Shown here: piece by piece, positions 54,502-63,019 of the stretch
Layout of the letters: each line of letters begins with the position of its first letter
Position numbering within the stretch: the stretch's first letter is position 1
Assembly (NCBI GenBank): GCA_947085815.1
Contig: CAMTXU010000022.1
Span: 1-64,000 of the forward strand
Origin: Fen-1258 sp947085815
Lineage (GTDB): Bacteria; Bacteroidota; Ignavibacteria; Ignavibacteriales; Melioribacteraceae
DNA length: 64,000 bases
Direction: 5' to 3'
Translations under genes and position numbers: made by a program
Notes under the pieces: generated by a model
Databases searched by the model: none
What the model was told of the DNA's origin: nothing
The model's input: the letters and a program-made list of their open reading frames with translations, nothing else

Positions 54502-55452
54502 ATGGCAAAAAATATATTGGATTTTGAAAAGCCAATCATCGAATTGGAAAATAAAATTGAAGAAATGCGCAAGTACGAATCGAAACTTGATATTTCAGGA
54601 GAGATTAAAATTCTCGAGGAGAAAGTTCTCGATCTCAAAAAAAACATTTATGACAATCTTACCCGCTGGCAGCGAGTTCAATTGGCTCGCCATCCGGAAC
54701 GTCCATATACTCTCGATTATATTTATATGATGACGGAAAATTTTATTGAACTGCATGGTGACAGATTATTCAAAGATGATAAAGCGATTGTAGGCGGGTT
54801 TGCAAAAATAGATGATCAAAAAGTAATGATCATCGGTCATCAAAAAGGGCGCGATACCAAATCCAATCTCTATAGAAATTTTGGAATGTCGAATCCCGAA
54901 GGTTACCGCAAAGCTTTGCGATTAATGAAGATGGCGGAAAAATTTAAAATTCCTATAATCTCGATGATTGATACTCCGGGTGCATATCCGGGACTTGAAG
55001 CAGAGGAACGCGGACAAGCGGAGGCGATAGCGAAGAATCTATTTGAGATGAGCCGTTTGCGTGTGCCTATTATTATTTCAATTATTGGTGAAGGAGCTAG
55101 CGGCGGTGCCTTGGGAATCGGAGTCGGCGATAGAATTTTGATGCTGCAGAACACGTGGTATTCCGTCATCAGCCCTGAATCTTGCTCGAGTATTTTATGG
55201 CGTAGTTGGGAGTATAAAGAAACCGCGGCGGAGGCGTTGAAACTTACCGCAGAAGACTTATTAGAACATGGCATTATAGACCGCATTGTTCCCGAACCGA
55301 TGGGCGGTGCGCACAAGGATCATACACTAATGGCCGATACGCTAAAGAAAACAATCAAAGAAGAACTTGAAATGCTTCTTAAAATCAAACCGGAAAAATT
55401 GGTACAAAATCGTTTAGAAAAATTCGCAAAGATGGGTGTCTTTGTTGAATAA
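54502..55452 (+). CDS. accA: Acetyl-CoA carboxylase carboxyltransferase subunit alpha
   Basis: A 316-residue subunit that, with AccD, transfers the carboxyl group from biotin to acetyl-CoA, making malonyl-CoA for fatty acid synthesis. An N-terminal helical region (DFEKPIIELENKIEEMR) leads to RHPERPYTLDYI, then FGMSNPEGYRKALRLMKMAE (about 131-150), SMIDTPGAYPGLEAEERGQA (about 155-174) and GEGASGGALGIGVGDRI (about 195-211), all diagnostic. It lacks the zinc finger of AccD, as expected. accD is not in the window. It begins 5 bases after the fusion glycosyltransferase, so may be on that transcript. Confidence 0.96.
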   Translation: MAKNILDFEKPIIELENKIEEMRKYESKLDISGEIKILEEKVLDLKKNIYDNLTRWQRVQLARHPERPYTLDYIYMMTENFIELHGDRLFKDDKAIVGGFAKIDDQKVMIIGHQKGRDTKSNLYRNFGMSNPEGYRKALRLMKMAEKFKIPIISMIDTPGAYPGLEAEERGQAEAIAKNLFEMSRLRVPIIISIIGEGASGGALGIGVGDRILMLQNTWYSVISPESCSSILWRSWEYKETAAEALKLTAEDLLEHGIIDRIVPEPMGGAHKDHTLMADTLKKTIKEELEMLLKIKPEKLVQNRLEKFAKMGVFVE

Positions 55453-55473
55453 TTCTTTTTTGGGAATTTTTTG

Positions 55474-55887
55474 ATGCTCACTAATACTACCGAAATCCGT
55501 GTACGCTATGCCGACACGGACAAAATGCAATTCGTATACAACGGAAAATATTTAGAGTACTTTGAAGTAGGAAGAACCGAACTTTTAAGAGCAGTAGGAT
55601 TAGCATATTCCGAAGTTGAAAAAAATGGATATCAATTGCCATTATTAGAAGCGGGTCTGAAATATTTTAATGCAGCGGTTTATGATGATCTTTTGCTTGT
55701 TGAAGCAACAGTAAAAGAACTTCAATCTCCAAAAGTTCACATAGAGTATTCCGTTAAACGGAAAGAAACGGGTGAATTGATAGCCGAAGGATTTACTACT
55801 CACGTATTCATCAAGGTTGATACTAAAAAAGCAGTACGACCGCCAAAAATCTATGTTGAGGCATTGAGCAAATTTTTCATAAAATAA
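55474..55887 (+). CDS. YbgC-like acyl-CoA thioesterase
   Basis: A hotdog-fold protein of about 137 residues. The motif VRYADTDKMQFVYNGKYLEYFEVGRTELL (about 8-36) includes the catalytic Asp of the 4-hydroxybenzoyl-CoA thioesterase/YbgC family; EVGRTELLR and the YEDDLLVEATVKEL-like strand follow. Likely hydrolyses short or medium acyl-CoA thioesters. Note that the usual H in DTDxxGHV is replaced (KMQFVYN), as in several Bacteroidota members. TTG precedes the ATG by one codon. It lies 21 bases after accA. Confidence 0.87.
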   Translation: MLTNTTEIRVRYADTDKMQFVYNGKYLEYFEVGRTELLRAVGLAYSEVEKNGYQLPLLEAGLKYFNAAVYDDLLLVEATVKELQSPKVHIEYSVKRKETGELIAEGFTTHVFIKVDTKKAVRPPKIYVEALSKFFIK

Positions 55888-55913
55888 AATTCATTAATGT
55901 ACATTACGCAACG

Positions 55914-56031
55914 TGTCATTCTGAACGGAACAGTTTACCCCGCTTTGCGGGGAAGTGGAGCGAAGAATCTAATAATCAAACAAGAAGAAATTTTTAGATT
56001 CTTCCCCCGATAAACCGGGGTCAGAATGACA
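55914..56031. repeat. GTCATTCTGA-type inverted repeat with nested hairpin
   Basis: The two arms start TGTCATTCTGA (55914; read inwards from 56031 on the other strand) and both meet AAGAATCTAA further in. The left arm carries an extra hairpin, CCCCGC-ttt-GCGGGG, and the right arm CCCCGA-taaa-CCGGGG. Same family type as the element at 495-557. Located between the thioesterase and flippase genes. Confidence 0.8.
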
Positions 56032-56105
56032 ATTTTAATATTTCTGTGTAAGGTGATTTATTAAGTTTACCGGAGGTATTTCTCTCCGATTGATTTAATT
56101 TTGAG

Positions 56106-57569
56106 ATGATTGAAAAGATAAAAGAACTTACCAAAGACACCGCTATTTACGGAATAAGTACAATAGTAGGAAGATTTCTCGGATTTTTTCTAGTTCCGTT
56201 TTATACAAACGTTATCAATACAAATGACTACGGAATTTATTCCAATATCTATGCATATCTAGCCTTCTTAAATGTAGTATTCATTTATGGAATGGATGCG
56301 GCGTTTATGAAATACGCCTCATTAAATGATGAAGGAGAAAAGAAAAAAATATTTTCAACGGGTTTCCTATTTGTGTCTCTTACTTCAATTGGTTTGGCGT
56401 TATTTCTTCTTTTATTGAAATCACCTCTCAGTCGGGTAATGGAAATTTCCGCCAGCTATTCGAACCTTTACTATTATCTGATTTTCATACTAATTTTTGA
56501 CACACTTGCTCTTGTTCCATTTGCGAACCTTCGTCTGGAAAGGAGAGCCGGCAAGTTTACAACAATAAAACTCGCCAATATTATTTTAAATCTCGCGTTA
56601 AATTTCATACTTGTGTTGAAATATAAGCTTGGTATTGAAGCAATATTTATTGCAAATCTCATAGCTTCTGCTTTTTCTTTTGCAGTGCTTACACCGGAGA
56701 TATTCAAAAAGCTGGTTTTCAAAATTGATAAAGAGTTATTGAAGAAATACTTAAGATTTGGATTGCCCTATCTGCCGGCAAGTTTAGCCGCCACAGTTGT
56801 TCAAGTTATCGATCGCCCCGTTGTGCTGGCAATGACAGATGAATCGACACTTGGTATTTATCAGGCAAATTACAAACTTGGCATTTTTATGATGCTGTTT
56901 GTTTCGATGTTTCAGTACGCATGGCAGCCGTTTTTTTTGAATAATGCCAGGGAAAAAAACGCTAAAGAAATATTTGCGAAAATTCTGACTCTATTCATGA
57001 TTATTTCCAGTCTGATCTGGATTGTATTAACTCTATTCGTCGAAGACTTCGCCCGTTTTGAGTTCCTACACGGTAAGTCAATAATCGGAAAGGAATATTT
57101 AAGCGGAATTACAATCGTTCCAATAATTCTGTTGGCATATTTGTTTAACGGGATCTATTACAATTTTCACGCGGGAATTTATATTGAAGAGAAGACAAAA
57201 TATTATCCTTACGTTACTGGTGCCGGTGCGTTGACAAATGTTATCGTAAACATTTTATTGATTCCGGTATTAGGATTAATTGGAGCTGCTTTAGCGACAC
57301 TTGCAAGCTACATGATTATGGCAATAGGATTATACTACTTTTCTCAGAAATATTACCCCGTCAAATATGAATTCCTAAAAGTGCTTAAAATTCTTGTCGC
57401 AATCTTTGTTACATGTATACTTTACTACTATATCTATTATCAAGTTGGATTAATCTTCTCTTATAAACTGATATTGTTGTTCGGATTCATAGGCTCATTA
57501 TTAGTAATGAATGTTATCGAGAAGAATGAAATTATTCGTTTAGTAAAAATGCTTCTTCGAGTCAAGTAG
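56106..57569 (+). CDS. Polysaccharide flippase (PST/MATE-like)
   Basis: A 487-residue membrane protein with about 14 helices. KELTKDTAIYGISTIVGRFLGFFLVPFYTNV (about 5-35) and NTNDYGIYSNIYAYLAF (about 38-54) give the oligosaccharide flippase (Polysacc_synt) signature; ALVPFANLRLERRAGKFT and LRFGLPYLPASLA follow. A second flippase of the same class is encoded at 32163, and an MviN-type one at 41515. It stands alone, preceded by a repeat and followed by dut, so it may serve a different glycan. Confidence 0.86.
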   Translation: MIEKIKELTKDTAIYGISTIVGRFLGFFLVPFYTNVINTNDYGIYSNIYAYLAFLNVVFIYGMDAAFMKYASLNDEGEKKKIFSTGFLFVSLTSIGLALFLLLLKSPLSRVMEISASYSNLYYYLIFILIFDTLALVPFANLRLERRAGKFTTIKLANIILNLALNFILVLKYKLGIEAIFIANLIASAFSFAVLTPEIFKKLVFKIDKELLKKYLRFGLPYLPASLAATVVQVIDRPVVLAMTDESTLGIYQANYKLGIFMMLFVSMFQYAWQPFFLNNAREKNAKEIFAKILTLFMIISSLIWIVLTLFVEDFARFEFLHGKSIIGKEYLSGITIVPIILLAYLFNGIYYNFHAGIYIEEKTKYYPYVTGAGALTNVIVNILLIPVLGLIGAALATLASYMIMAIGLYYFSQKYYPVKYEFLKVLKILVAIFVTCILYYYIYYQVGLIFSYKLILLFGFIGSLLVMNVIEKNEIIRLVKMLLRVK

Positions 57570-57654
57570 TAATCGTTCTCATCAAACTTATTTAAAAACA
57601 AGCAGAATATTTTTTTCTTTTATTCTAACTTCGCGTTATAAAAATCGGACGGTT

Positions 57655-58110
57655 ATGGAATCTATCCTTGTAAAAATTCAACATATAGAAAACAGATTTT
57701 CAGATATACAACTGCCGGAGTATGCAACAGAAGGCAGCAGCGGGCTAGATCTACGCGCCGCAGTAGATTCGGAAATAAAAATTGAGAAAGGGAAAGTTGG
57801 ATTAGTGCCTACCAATCTTAGAGTAGAATTTCCGGTAGGTTATGAATTGCAAATTCGTCCCAGAAGCGGTTTGGCTGCAAAAAATGGGATCGGAGTTCTA
57901 AATTCTCCCGGTACTATTGATTCAGATTATCGCGGTGAGATAAAGGTAATTCTCTTCAATTTTGGAGAAGAAGATTTTATTATCAAACGCGGCGATAGAA
58001 TTGCTCAAATGGTTCTATCAAAGGTTTACCGTGCAAAATTTATTACCACCGATGAATTAAATGGTAGTTCGCGCGGTGAAGGCGGTTTTGGACACACTGG
58101 GAAAAAATAA
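57655..58110 (+). CDS. dut: dUTP diphosphatase
   Basis: A 151-residue trimeric dUTPase hydrolysing dUTP to dUMP and diphosphate. All five conserved motifs are visible: GSSGLDLRAAVD (about 27-38), IRPRSGLAAKNGIGVLN (about 72-88, with catalytic RSG), GTIDSDYRGEIKVIL (about 90-104), RGDRIAQMVLSK and the flexible C-terminal RGEGGFGHTG. Keeps uracil out of DNA and feeds dTMP synthesis. It sits upstream of dnaE, separated by an AATTG-type repeat. Confidence 0.97.
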   Translation: MESILVKIQHIENRFSDIQLPEYATEGSSGLDLRAAVDSEIKIEKGKVGLVPTNLRVEFPVGYELQIRPRSGLAAKNGIGVLNSPGTIDSDYRGEIKVILFNFGEEDFIIKRGDRIAQMVLSKVYRAKFITTDELNGSSRGEGGFGHTGKK

Positions 58111-58256
58111 TTGAGAATTGCGAATGGAGAGTTGAGTTTAGCCTAAAATGGTTATTTCTGTCCCTGCAATTGGCTGGCAATAATAAATACAGATAATATC
58201 ATATTAGAGTGAACTCATAATTAATTCTCAATTTGCAATTCTAAATTCTTAATTCG
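58109..58256. repeat. AATTG-type imperfect inverted repeat
   Basis: Arms AATTGAGAATTGCGAA (from 58109) and, reversed, AATTAAGAATTTAGAATTGC (ending near 58256) enclose about 80 bases including a TGCAATTGGCTGGCAAT imperfect palindrome. It fills the gap between dut and dnaE and resembles runs at 22955-23016 and 26120-26230. May be a short non-autonomous element remnant. Confidence 0.5.
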
Positions 58257-58264
58257 GATTTTAA

Positions 58265-61200
58265 ATGTCAGATTTTATACACTTACATAATCATTCTCAT
58301 TACAGCTTGCAGGACGGCGCGTGCACGGTTGAAGATTTGATTCATGCCGCTCAGAAAAATAATATGCATGCTGTCGCGTTGACCGATCATGGTGTAATGT
58401 TCGGTGTAGGTGAGTTTTATAAGAAAGCAAAAAAAGCAGGTATCAAACCTATCATCGGTATGGAAGCCTACATTGTTATAGACGGTTCACGTTTCGATAG
58501 AAGGGGCGATGATCCGGACAATCCGAAAAAAAGAGCTAAACCTTATAACCATCTTCTTCTACTTGCAAAGAATGAAACCGGTTACAAAAATTTGATAAAA
58601 CTTTCCACAATAGGATATACTGAAGGATTTTACTACAGACCTCGAATTGATTTTGAAATGTTAGCCAAATACAGCGAAGGATTGATCTGTACTTCTGCTT
58701 GTCCCGCCGGACCAATAGCGGCACCTCTCATCAATGATGATTATGCTAAAGCACGTTCAACTGCCATTAAATTGAAAGAACTTTTTGATGACGATTTTTA
58801 TCTTGAGATTCAAGATCACGGAATGGATGTTGAGCGTCCTGTTCTTGCCGGAATGCCTAAGCTTGCGCAAGATTTGGGAATCAAACTTGTTGCCACAAAC
58901 GATATTCATTACATTGAAAAAGATCATTCAATTGCGCATAATATTTTAATTCAGCTCGGCGATAAAACAGGAAATGTTGACTATAAAGAATTGCGTTACG
59001 GCACCGATCAGATCTACTTCAAGACAGCAGATGAAATGAAGAAACTTTTCAAGAATTACAAAGACGCAATAGAAAATACAATTGAAATTGAACAGAAGAT
59101 AAATCTCAAGTTAGATTTTAGCGGTCATCAATTTCCGCAGTTCCCAATTCCTAATGATTCTAAAGCCAAAGACCTTGAAGAATATTTGGCTCAACTTTCC
59201 GAAGAACGGTTAGAGAAAAAATTTAAAGTAGTAACTCCCGAAATTGAAGAGCGGTTTAAATTCGAGTTGAAAGTTATAAATGAAATGGGATACGCCGGAT
59301 ATTTTTTGGTTGTTCAGGATTTTATTAACGCAGCTAAGCAGCGTGGAATTCCGGTTGGACCGGGGCGAGGCAGTGCCGCGGGAAGTATAATTGCCTACGT
59401 GCTCGGTATTACAAATGTCGATCCGCTTAAATACAATTTGCTCTTCGAGCGTTTTCTTAATCCGGCACGTAAGACGATGCCCGATATTGACGTTGACTTT
59501 GCCGATGATCAACGAGGCGAGGTTATTACTTACGTTAAAGAAAAATATGGTGAAAAATCCGTAGCTCAGATTATTACATTTAACAGATTATCATCTCGCG
59601 CCGTCTTAAAAGATGTAGCGCGTGTTCTAAAAATTCCGATTCCAACTGTAGAAAAAATTACCAAATGGATCCCATCAAAATTTGGAAAGGTTTACGACCT
59701 TGATCAAGCTCTAAGCGAAGTTCCGGAACTTGCTTGGGTTAAAAAATCTGATGATCCTCAAATCTCTGAATTAATAAAGTACGCCAAAATTCTTGAAGGA
59801 ATGAACCGGAATGCTTCGAAGCACGCCGCAGGTGTTGTTATAACTCCAGGTGAAGTAAGTGATTTTGTTCCACTTGCAACTTACGGCGATGATAATTCGA
59901 TTGTCACACAATTTAACATGAAAGATCTTGAGGATGCCGGTTTATTAAAGATGGACTTCTTAGGGCTGCGAACGTTATCTATAATAAGAGACACTCTTGA
60001 GTTAGTTAAACAGACGCGTAATATTGAAATCGATATTGATGAGATACCGACTGACGATGCAAAAACTTACGAGATGTTCAGTAAGGGACAAACCACGGCA
60101 GTTTTTCAGTTTGAAAGTGCCCCAATGCGCGAGTATCTTAAAAAGCTGAGACCAACAAGTATTAACGATCTTGCGGCAATGAACGCGTTGTACCGTCCGG
60201 GTCCTATGGATTTTATAGATGACTTTATTGCGCGCAAGCATGGAAGAAAACAGATTATTTATCTGCATCCGATTCTTGAACCGATTTTAAAAGAAACGAA
60301 CGGTATTATTGTTTACCAGGAACAAGTAATCCAAATTGCAAATCAAGCCGGAAATATGAGCCTTGCGGAAGCCGATCTTCTGCGCCGCGCTATGGGTAAA
60401 AAAGATTTGAAAGCTATGGCTGAACAAAAAGAAAAATTTCTTGTAGGTGCATTAAAGAATAACATCACCAAAAAAATTGGCGAAGAGATTTTTGAGGCGA
60501 TTGATAAATTTGCAAATTACGGATTCAATAAGAGTCACGCTGTGGCATATTCGGTGGTGGCTTATCAAACGGCATATTTGAAAGCACACTATTTAGAAGA
60601 ATTTCTTGCTGCGAACCTTTCGAACGAATACGGCAACACTGATAAAGTTACAAATCTGTTGGAAGATTGCCGGAAGCTGAATGTGAAAGTTCTTCCACCG
60701 GATATAAATAATCCAACAGTAAAATTTGCAGTGAAAAAGAAAAAGATCATTTTTGGAATGAGTGCGATTAAAAATGTAGGAGTGAATGCGGTAGAGGCAA
60801 TTAAAACAGCCCACAATAATCTTGGCAGAAATTTCAAAAGTATTTACGATTTCTGCTCAAATGTAGATACTCGTCTGGTTAATAAACGCGCTCTAGAGGG
60901 ATTAGTTTTATCGGGCGCATTCGATTTATGCGGCGGTTCCCGAGCTCAAAATTTTCAAGCCGTTGAAGAAGCATTAAGCTTTGGAAGCAAAGCTCAATCC
61001 GCAAAAAATTCTCACACCGATAGTCTGTTTGGAGGCGATTCTGATGCTATGCATATTCATGAACCGAAACTGCCGGATATCCGCCCGTGGGAAACAAAAG
61101 ATCGTCTTGCGAGAGAACGGGAAGTGCTTGGATTTTATTTAACAGATCATCCTCTAAGAAAATATGAAATTGAATACCGTTCATTCGCGACGGTTCATCT

Positions 61201-61723
61201 GGGTGAAACTGAAACTTACAACTATAATGAATCTGTTAGAGCTTGCGGAGTTGTAACAGAAGTAAGAACAAAAATTGATAAGCGTGGAAATCAAATGGTG
61301 TTTTTTAAGCTGGATGATTTCAGCGGTTCGTGCGAGTGTTTGATGTTTTCAAAAGTTTATAAAACTTGCGAAGATTTGATAATTCCGGAATCGACAATTC
61401 TTGTTACCGGAAAACTTGAGAGCAGCGGTGATGCCGTTAAACTTCATGTTGATGAAGCGCTCTCGCTCGATGATGTCAAACAAAAGCTAACAAAACGGAT
61501 CGGAGTAATTATTGATGATTCCATTCATGATCGAACTGTAATTAATGAAATAAAAAAACTGATGGAAGAATATGAAGGATCGATGCCGGTTCTGGTTTGC
61601 CTTAAAGTTGACGGTATCAACCGCGAGTTCCATATAAATTATAAAATTTCTTTCGGTTCAGAGTTCATTCCTAAAATAAAAAAACTTCTCGGAGAGGAAT
61701 CTGTTGTTTATTTTGCTTCTTAA
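58265..61723 (+). CDS. dnaE: DNA polymerase III subunit alpha
   Basis: A 1152-residue replicative polymerase. The N-terminal PHP domain has HLHNHSHYSLQDGACTVEDL (about 5-24) with intact metal ligands. The C-family catalytic core has GPGRGSAAGSIIAYVLGI (about 363-380) and PDIDVDFADDQRGEVI (about 405-420), carrying the catalytic aspartates, followed by YRPGPM and YQEQVIQIA. Helix-hairpin-helix and an OB-fold (ACGVVTEVRTKIDKRGNQMV, about 995-1014) end the protein. Length and motifs indicate DnaE1-type. No exonuclease domain is fused (not PolC). Confidence 0.97.
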   Translation: MSDFIHLHNHSHYSLQDGACTVEDLIHAAQKNNMHAVALTDHGVMFGVGEFYKKAKKAGIKPIIGMEAYIVIDGSRFDRRGDDPDNPKKRAKPYNHLLLLAKNETGYKNLIKLSTIGYTEGFYYRPRIDFEMLAKYSEGLICTSACPAGPIAAPLINDDYAKARSTAIKLKELFDDDFYLEIQDHGMDVERPVLAGMPKLAQDLGIKLVATNDIHYIEKDHSIAHNILIQLGDKTGNVDYKELRYGTDQIYFKTADEMKKLFKNYKDAIENTIEIEQKINLKLDFSGHQFPQFPIPNDSKAKDLEEYLAQLSEERLEKKFKVVTPEIEERFKFELKVINEMGYAGYFLVVQDFINAAKQRGIPVGPGRGSAAGSIIAYVLGITNVDPLKYNLLFERFLNPARKTMPDIDVDFADDQRGEVITYVKEKYGEKSVAQIITFNRLSSRAVLKDVARVLKIPIPTVEKITKWIPSKFGKVYDLDQALSEVPELAWVKKSDDPQISELIKYAKILEGMNRNASKHAAGVVITPGEVSDFVPLATYGDDNSIVTQFNMKDLEDAGLLKMDFLGLRTLSIIRDTLELVKQTRNIEIDIDEIPTDDAKTYEMFSKGQTTAVFQFESAPMREYLKKLRPTSINDLAAMNALYRPGPMDFIDDFIARKHGRKQIIYLHPILEPILKETNGIIVYQEQVIQIANQAGNMSLAEADLLRRAMGKKDLKAMAEQKEKFLVGALKNNITKKIGEEIFEAIDKFANYGFNKSHAVAYSVVAYQTAYLKAHYLEEFLAANLSNEYGNTDKVTNLLEDCRKLNVKVLPPDINNPTVKFAVKKKKIIFGMSAIKNVGVNAVEAIKTAHNNLGRNFKSIYDFCSNVDTRLVNKRALEGLVLSGAFDLCGGSRAQNFQAVEEALSFGSKAQSAKNSHTDSLFGGDSDAMHIHEPKLPDIRPWETKDRLAREREVLGFYLTDHPLRKYEIEYRSFATVHLGETETYNYNESVRACGVVTEVRTKIDKRGNQMVFFKLDDFSGSCECLMFSKVYKTCEDLIIPESTILVTGKLESSGDAVKLHVDEALSLDDVKQKLTKRIGVIIDDSIHDRTVINEIKKLMEEYEGSMPVLVCLKVDGINREFHINYKISFGSEFIPKIKKLLGEESVVYFAS

Positions 61724-61758
61724 GGAGTAGGAGTAAAGATAAGGTTTACTTAAAAGAA

Positions 61759-62013
61759 GTGACCCCTCCTTTATTGAGGTAATGTTGTCAACTTAGAAAG
61801 AGGAAGAAAAAAGAGGATAAAAGAAATAGAACACGGATTACACAGATGACGCTGATAATCGCGAATTTTATCCGTGCAAACCTGCTTGCAGTAGGCAAGT
61901 CCGTTTATCATGCCCGTCCGGTTTATCTGCCGTAGGCATGGCAGGCGGGTCAGTGTCATCCGCGTTCTATTGCGTGTTAAGTTGACAGCATTGTTTATTG
62001 AGGGGGTCGTCAC
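61759..62013. mobile_element. MITE-like element with about 37-bp terminal inverted repeats
   Basis: Left end GTGACCCCTCCTTTATTGAGG and, read on the other strand, right end GTGACGACCCCCTCAATAAA converge further in on TTGTCAACTTA / CTGTCAACTTAA, giving imperfect terminal inverted repeats of about 37 bp on a 255-bp element. The interior has ACACGGATTACACAGATGAC and GCAGTAGGCA/TGCCGTAGGCA-type stretches and no transposase; an 80-residue frame inside is not protein-like. Flanks AAGAA and AAGAG could be a worn target duplication. Non-autonomous insertion is the best reading. Confidence 0.7.
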
Positions 62014-62124
62014 AAGAGTGTTTCATCTTGCGGTCGAATTACTGGTATAGATATAGATTTTTTTCCAAATAATTCAAAGACAAAAATGACAGATGAACAA
62101 TTTCTTGTGGACAAGAAAGGAACG

Positions 62125-62155
62125 TTTGATTTCATTTTCGTATTTCTTAAGTTTG
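62125..62155 (+). promoter_or_regulatory. Bacteroidota-type promoter for the enoyl reductase gene
   Basis: TTTG at 62125-62128, 19 bases, then TAAGTTTG at 62148-62155: a full match to the TTTG-N19-TAnnTTTG consensus used by the primary sigma factor of Bacteroidota. Transcription would begin near 62162, about 22 bases before the preferred start codon at 62184. Best promoter in the window. Confidence 0.55.
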
Positions 62156-62183
62156 TGCCGCAATTAACATGACAGGAAAAAAT

Positions 62184-63008
62184 ATGGAAAATAAATGGGC
62201 GCTTATACTCGGAGCTTCAAGCGGATTCGGCGGCGCTACCGCAATTGAACTTGCCAAAAATGGTTATAATATTTTTGGTGTGCATCTCGATCGTCAAGCT
62301 ACTATGCCATCAGCTCTCCAAGTAATAAAAAAAATAGAACGAAGCGGACAGAAAGCGGTATTCTTTAATATAAATGCGGCAGATCAAATCAAAAGAAATG
62401 ATACTCTAGATGAAATTAAAGAACGGTTTGCCACAAAAGACCATCCTCGTGTCAACGTGTTGATACATTCTCTAGCATTTGGAACACTCAAACCTTACAT
62501 CTCTAAAAATCCAAACGATAGTATCTCTCCTGCTCAGATGAGCATGACTTTGGATGTAATGGCGCATTCTTTGGTTTATTGGACTCAGGGATTAATCCAG
62601 CGAGATTTATTTTCTCAAGGAGGAAGAATTTTTGCTCTCACCAGCGCCGGTTCGCATACGGTTATTCCAAATTATGGTGCGGTTTCTGCAGCGAAGGCTG
62701 CGCTTGAAGCACATATACGTCAACTTTCCGTTGAACTCGGTCCTATGAAAGTGACTTGCAACTCAATCATGGCAGGTGTTACCGACACAGCCGCCGGAAA
62801 TAAAATTCCTATGTTCGACAAAATGATGCACTCTGCTAAAATGAAGAATCCTCATAACAGATTAACAACGCCCGAAGATGTAGCAAAAGCAATTGTACTC
62901 TTATGCGATGAAAGAGCCGATTGGATTTCCGGAAATGTTTTAGGTGTTGATGGTGCAGAGTATATAGTTAATTTCATCGGTGAAAAAACTAGTCAAACAA
63001 TAAAATAA
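62184..63008 (+). CDS. Enoyl-[acyl-carrier-protein] reductase (FabI/FabL-type SDR)
   Basis: An SDR enzyme of about 274 residues reducing the enoyl-ACP double bond, last step of each fatty-acid elongation cycle. The cofactor loop is GASSGFGGATAIELAKNG (about 8-25). The catalytic pair is spaced as Y-x6-K (YGAVSAAK), the mark of enoyl-ACP reductases instead of the YxxxK of ordinary SDRs; HSLAFGTLKP (about 101-110) also fits. FabL versus FabI cannot be decided. The ATG at 62184 follows an AGGA site by 6 bases; an upstream ATG at 62169 is less likely. Function fits accA nearby. Confidence 0.88.
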   Translation: MENKWALILGASSGFGGATAIELAKNGYNIFGVHLDRQATMPSALQVIKKIERSGQKAVFFNINAADQIKRNDTLDEIKERFATKDHPRVNVLIHSLAFGTLKPYISKNPNDSISPAQMSMTLDVMAHSLVYWTQGLIQRDLFSQGGRIFALTSAGSHTVIPNYGAVSAAKAALEAHIRQLSVELGPMKVTCNSIMAGVTDTAAGNKIPMFDKMMHSAKMKNPHNRLTTPEDVAKAIVLLCDERADWISGNVLGVDGAEYIVNFIGEKTSQTIK

Positions 63009-63019
63009 CGGAATAATTT

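Noticed and set aside
61771..62013. 80-residue minus-strand frame inside the MITE-like element
   Set aside because: Bounded by the terminal inverted repeats, no transposase motif, no conserved protein pattern.
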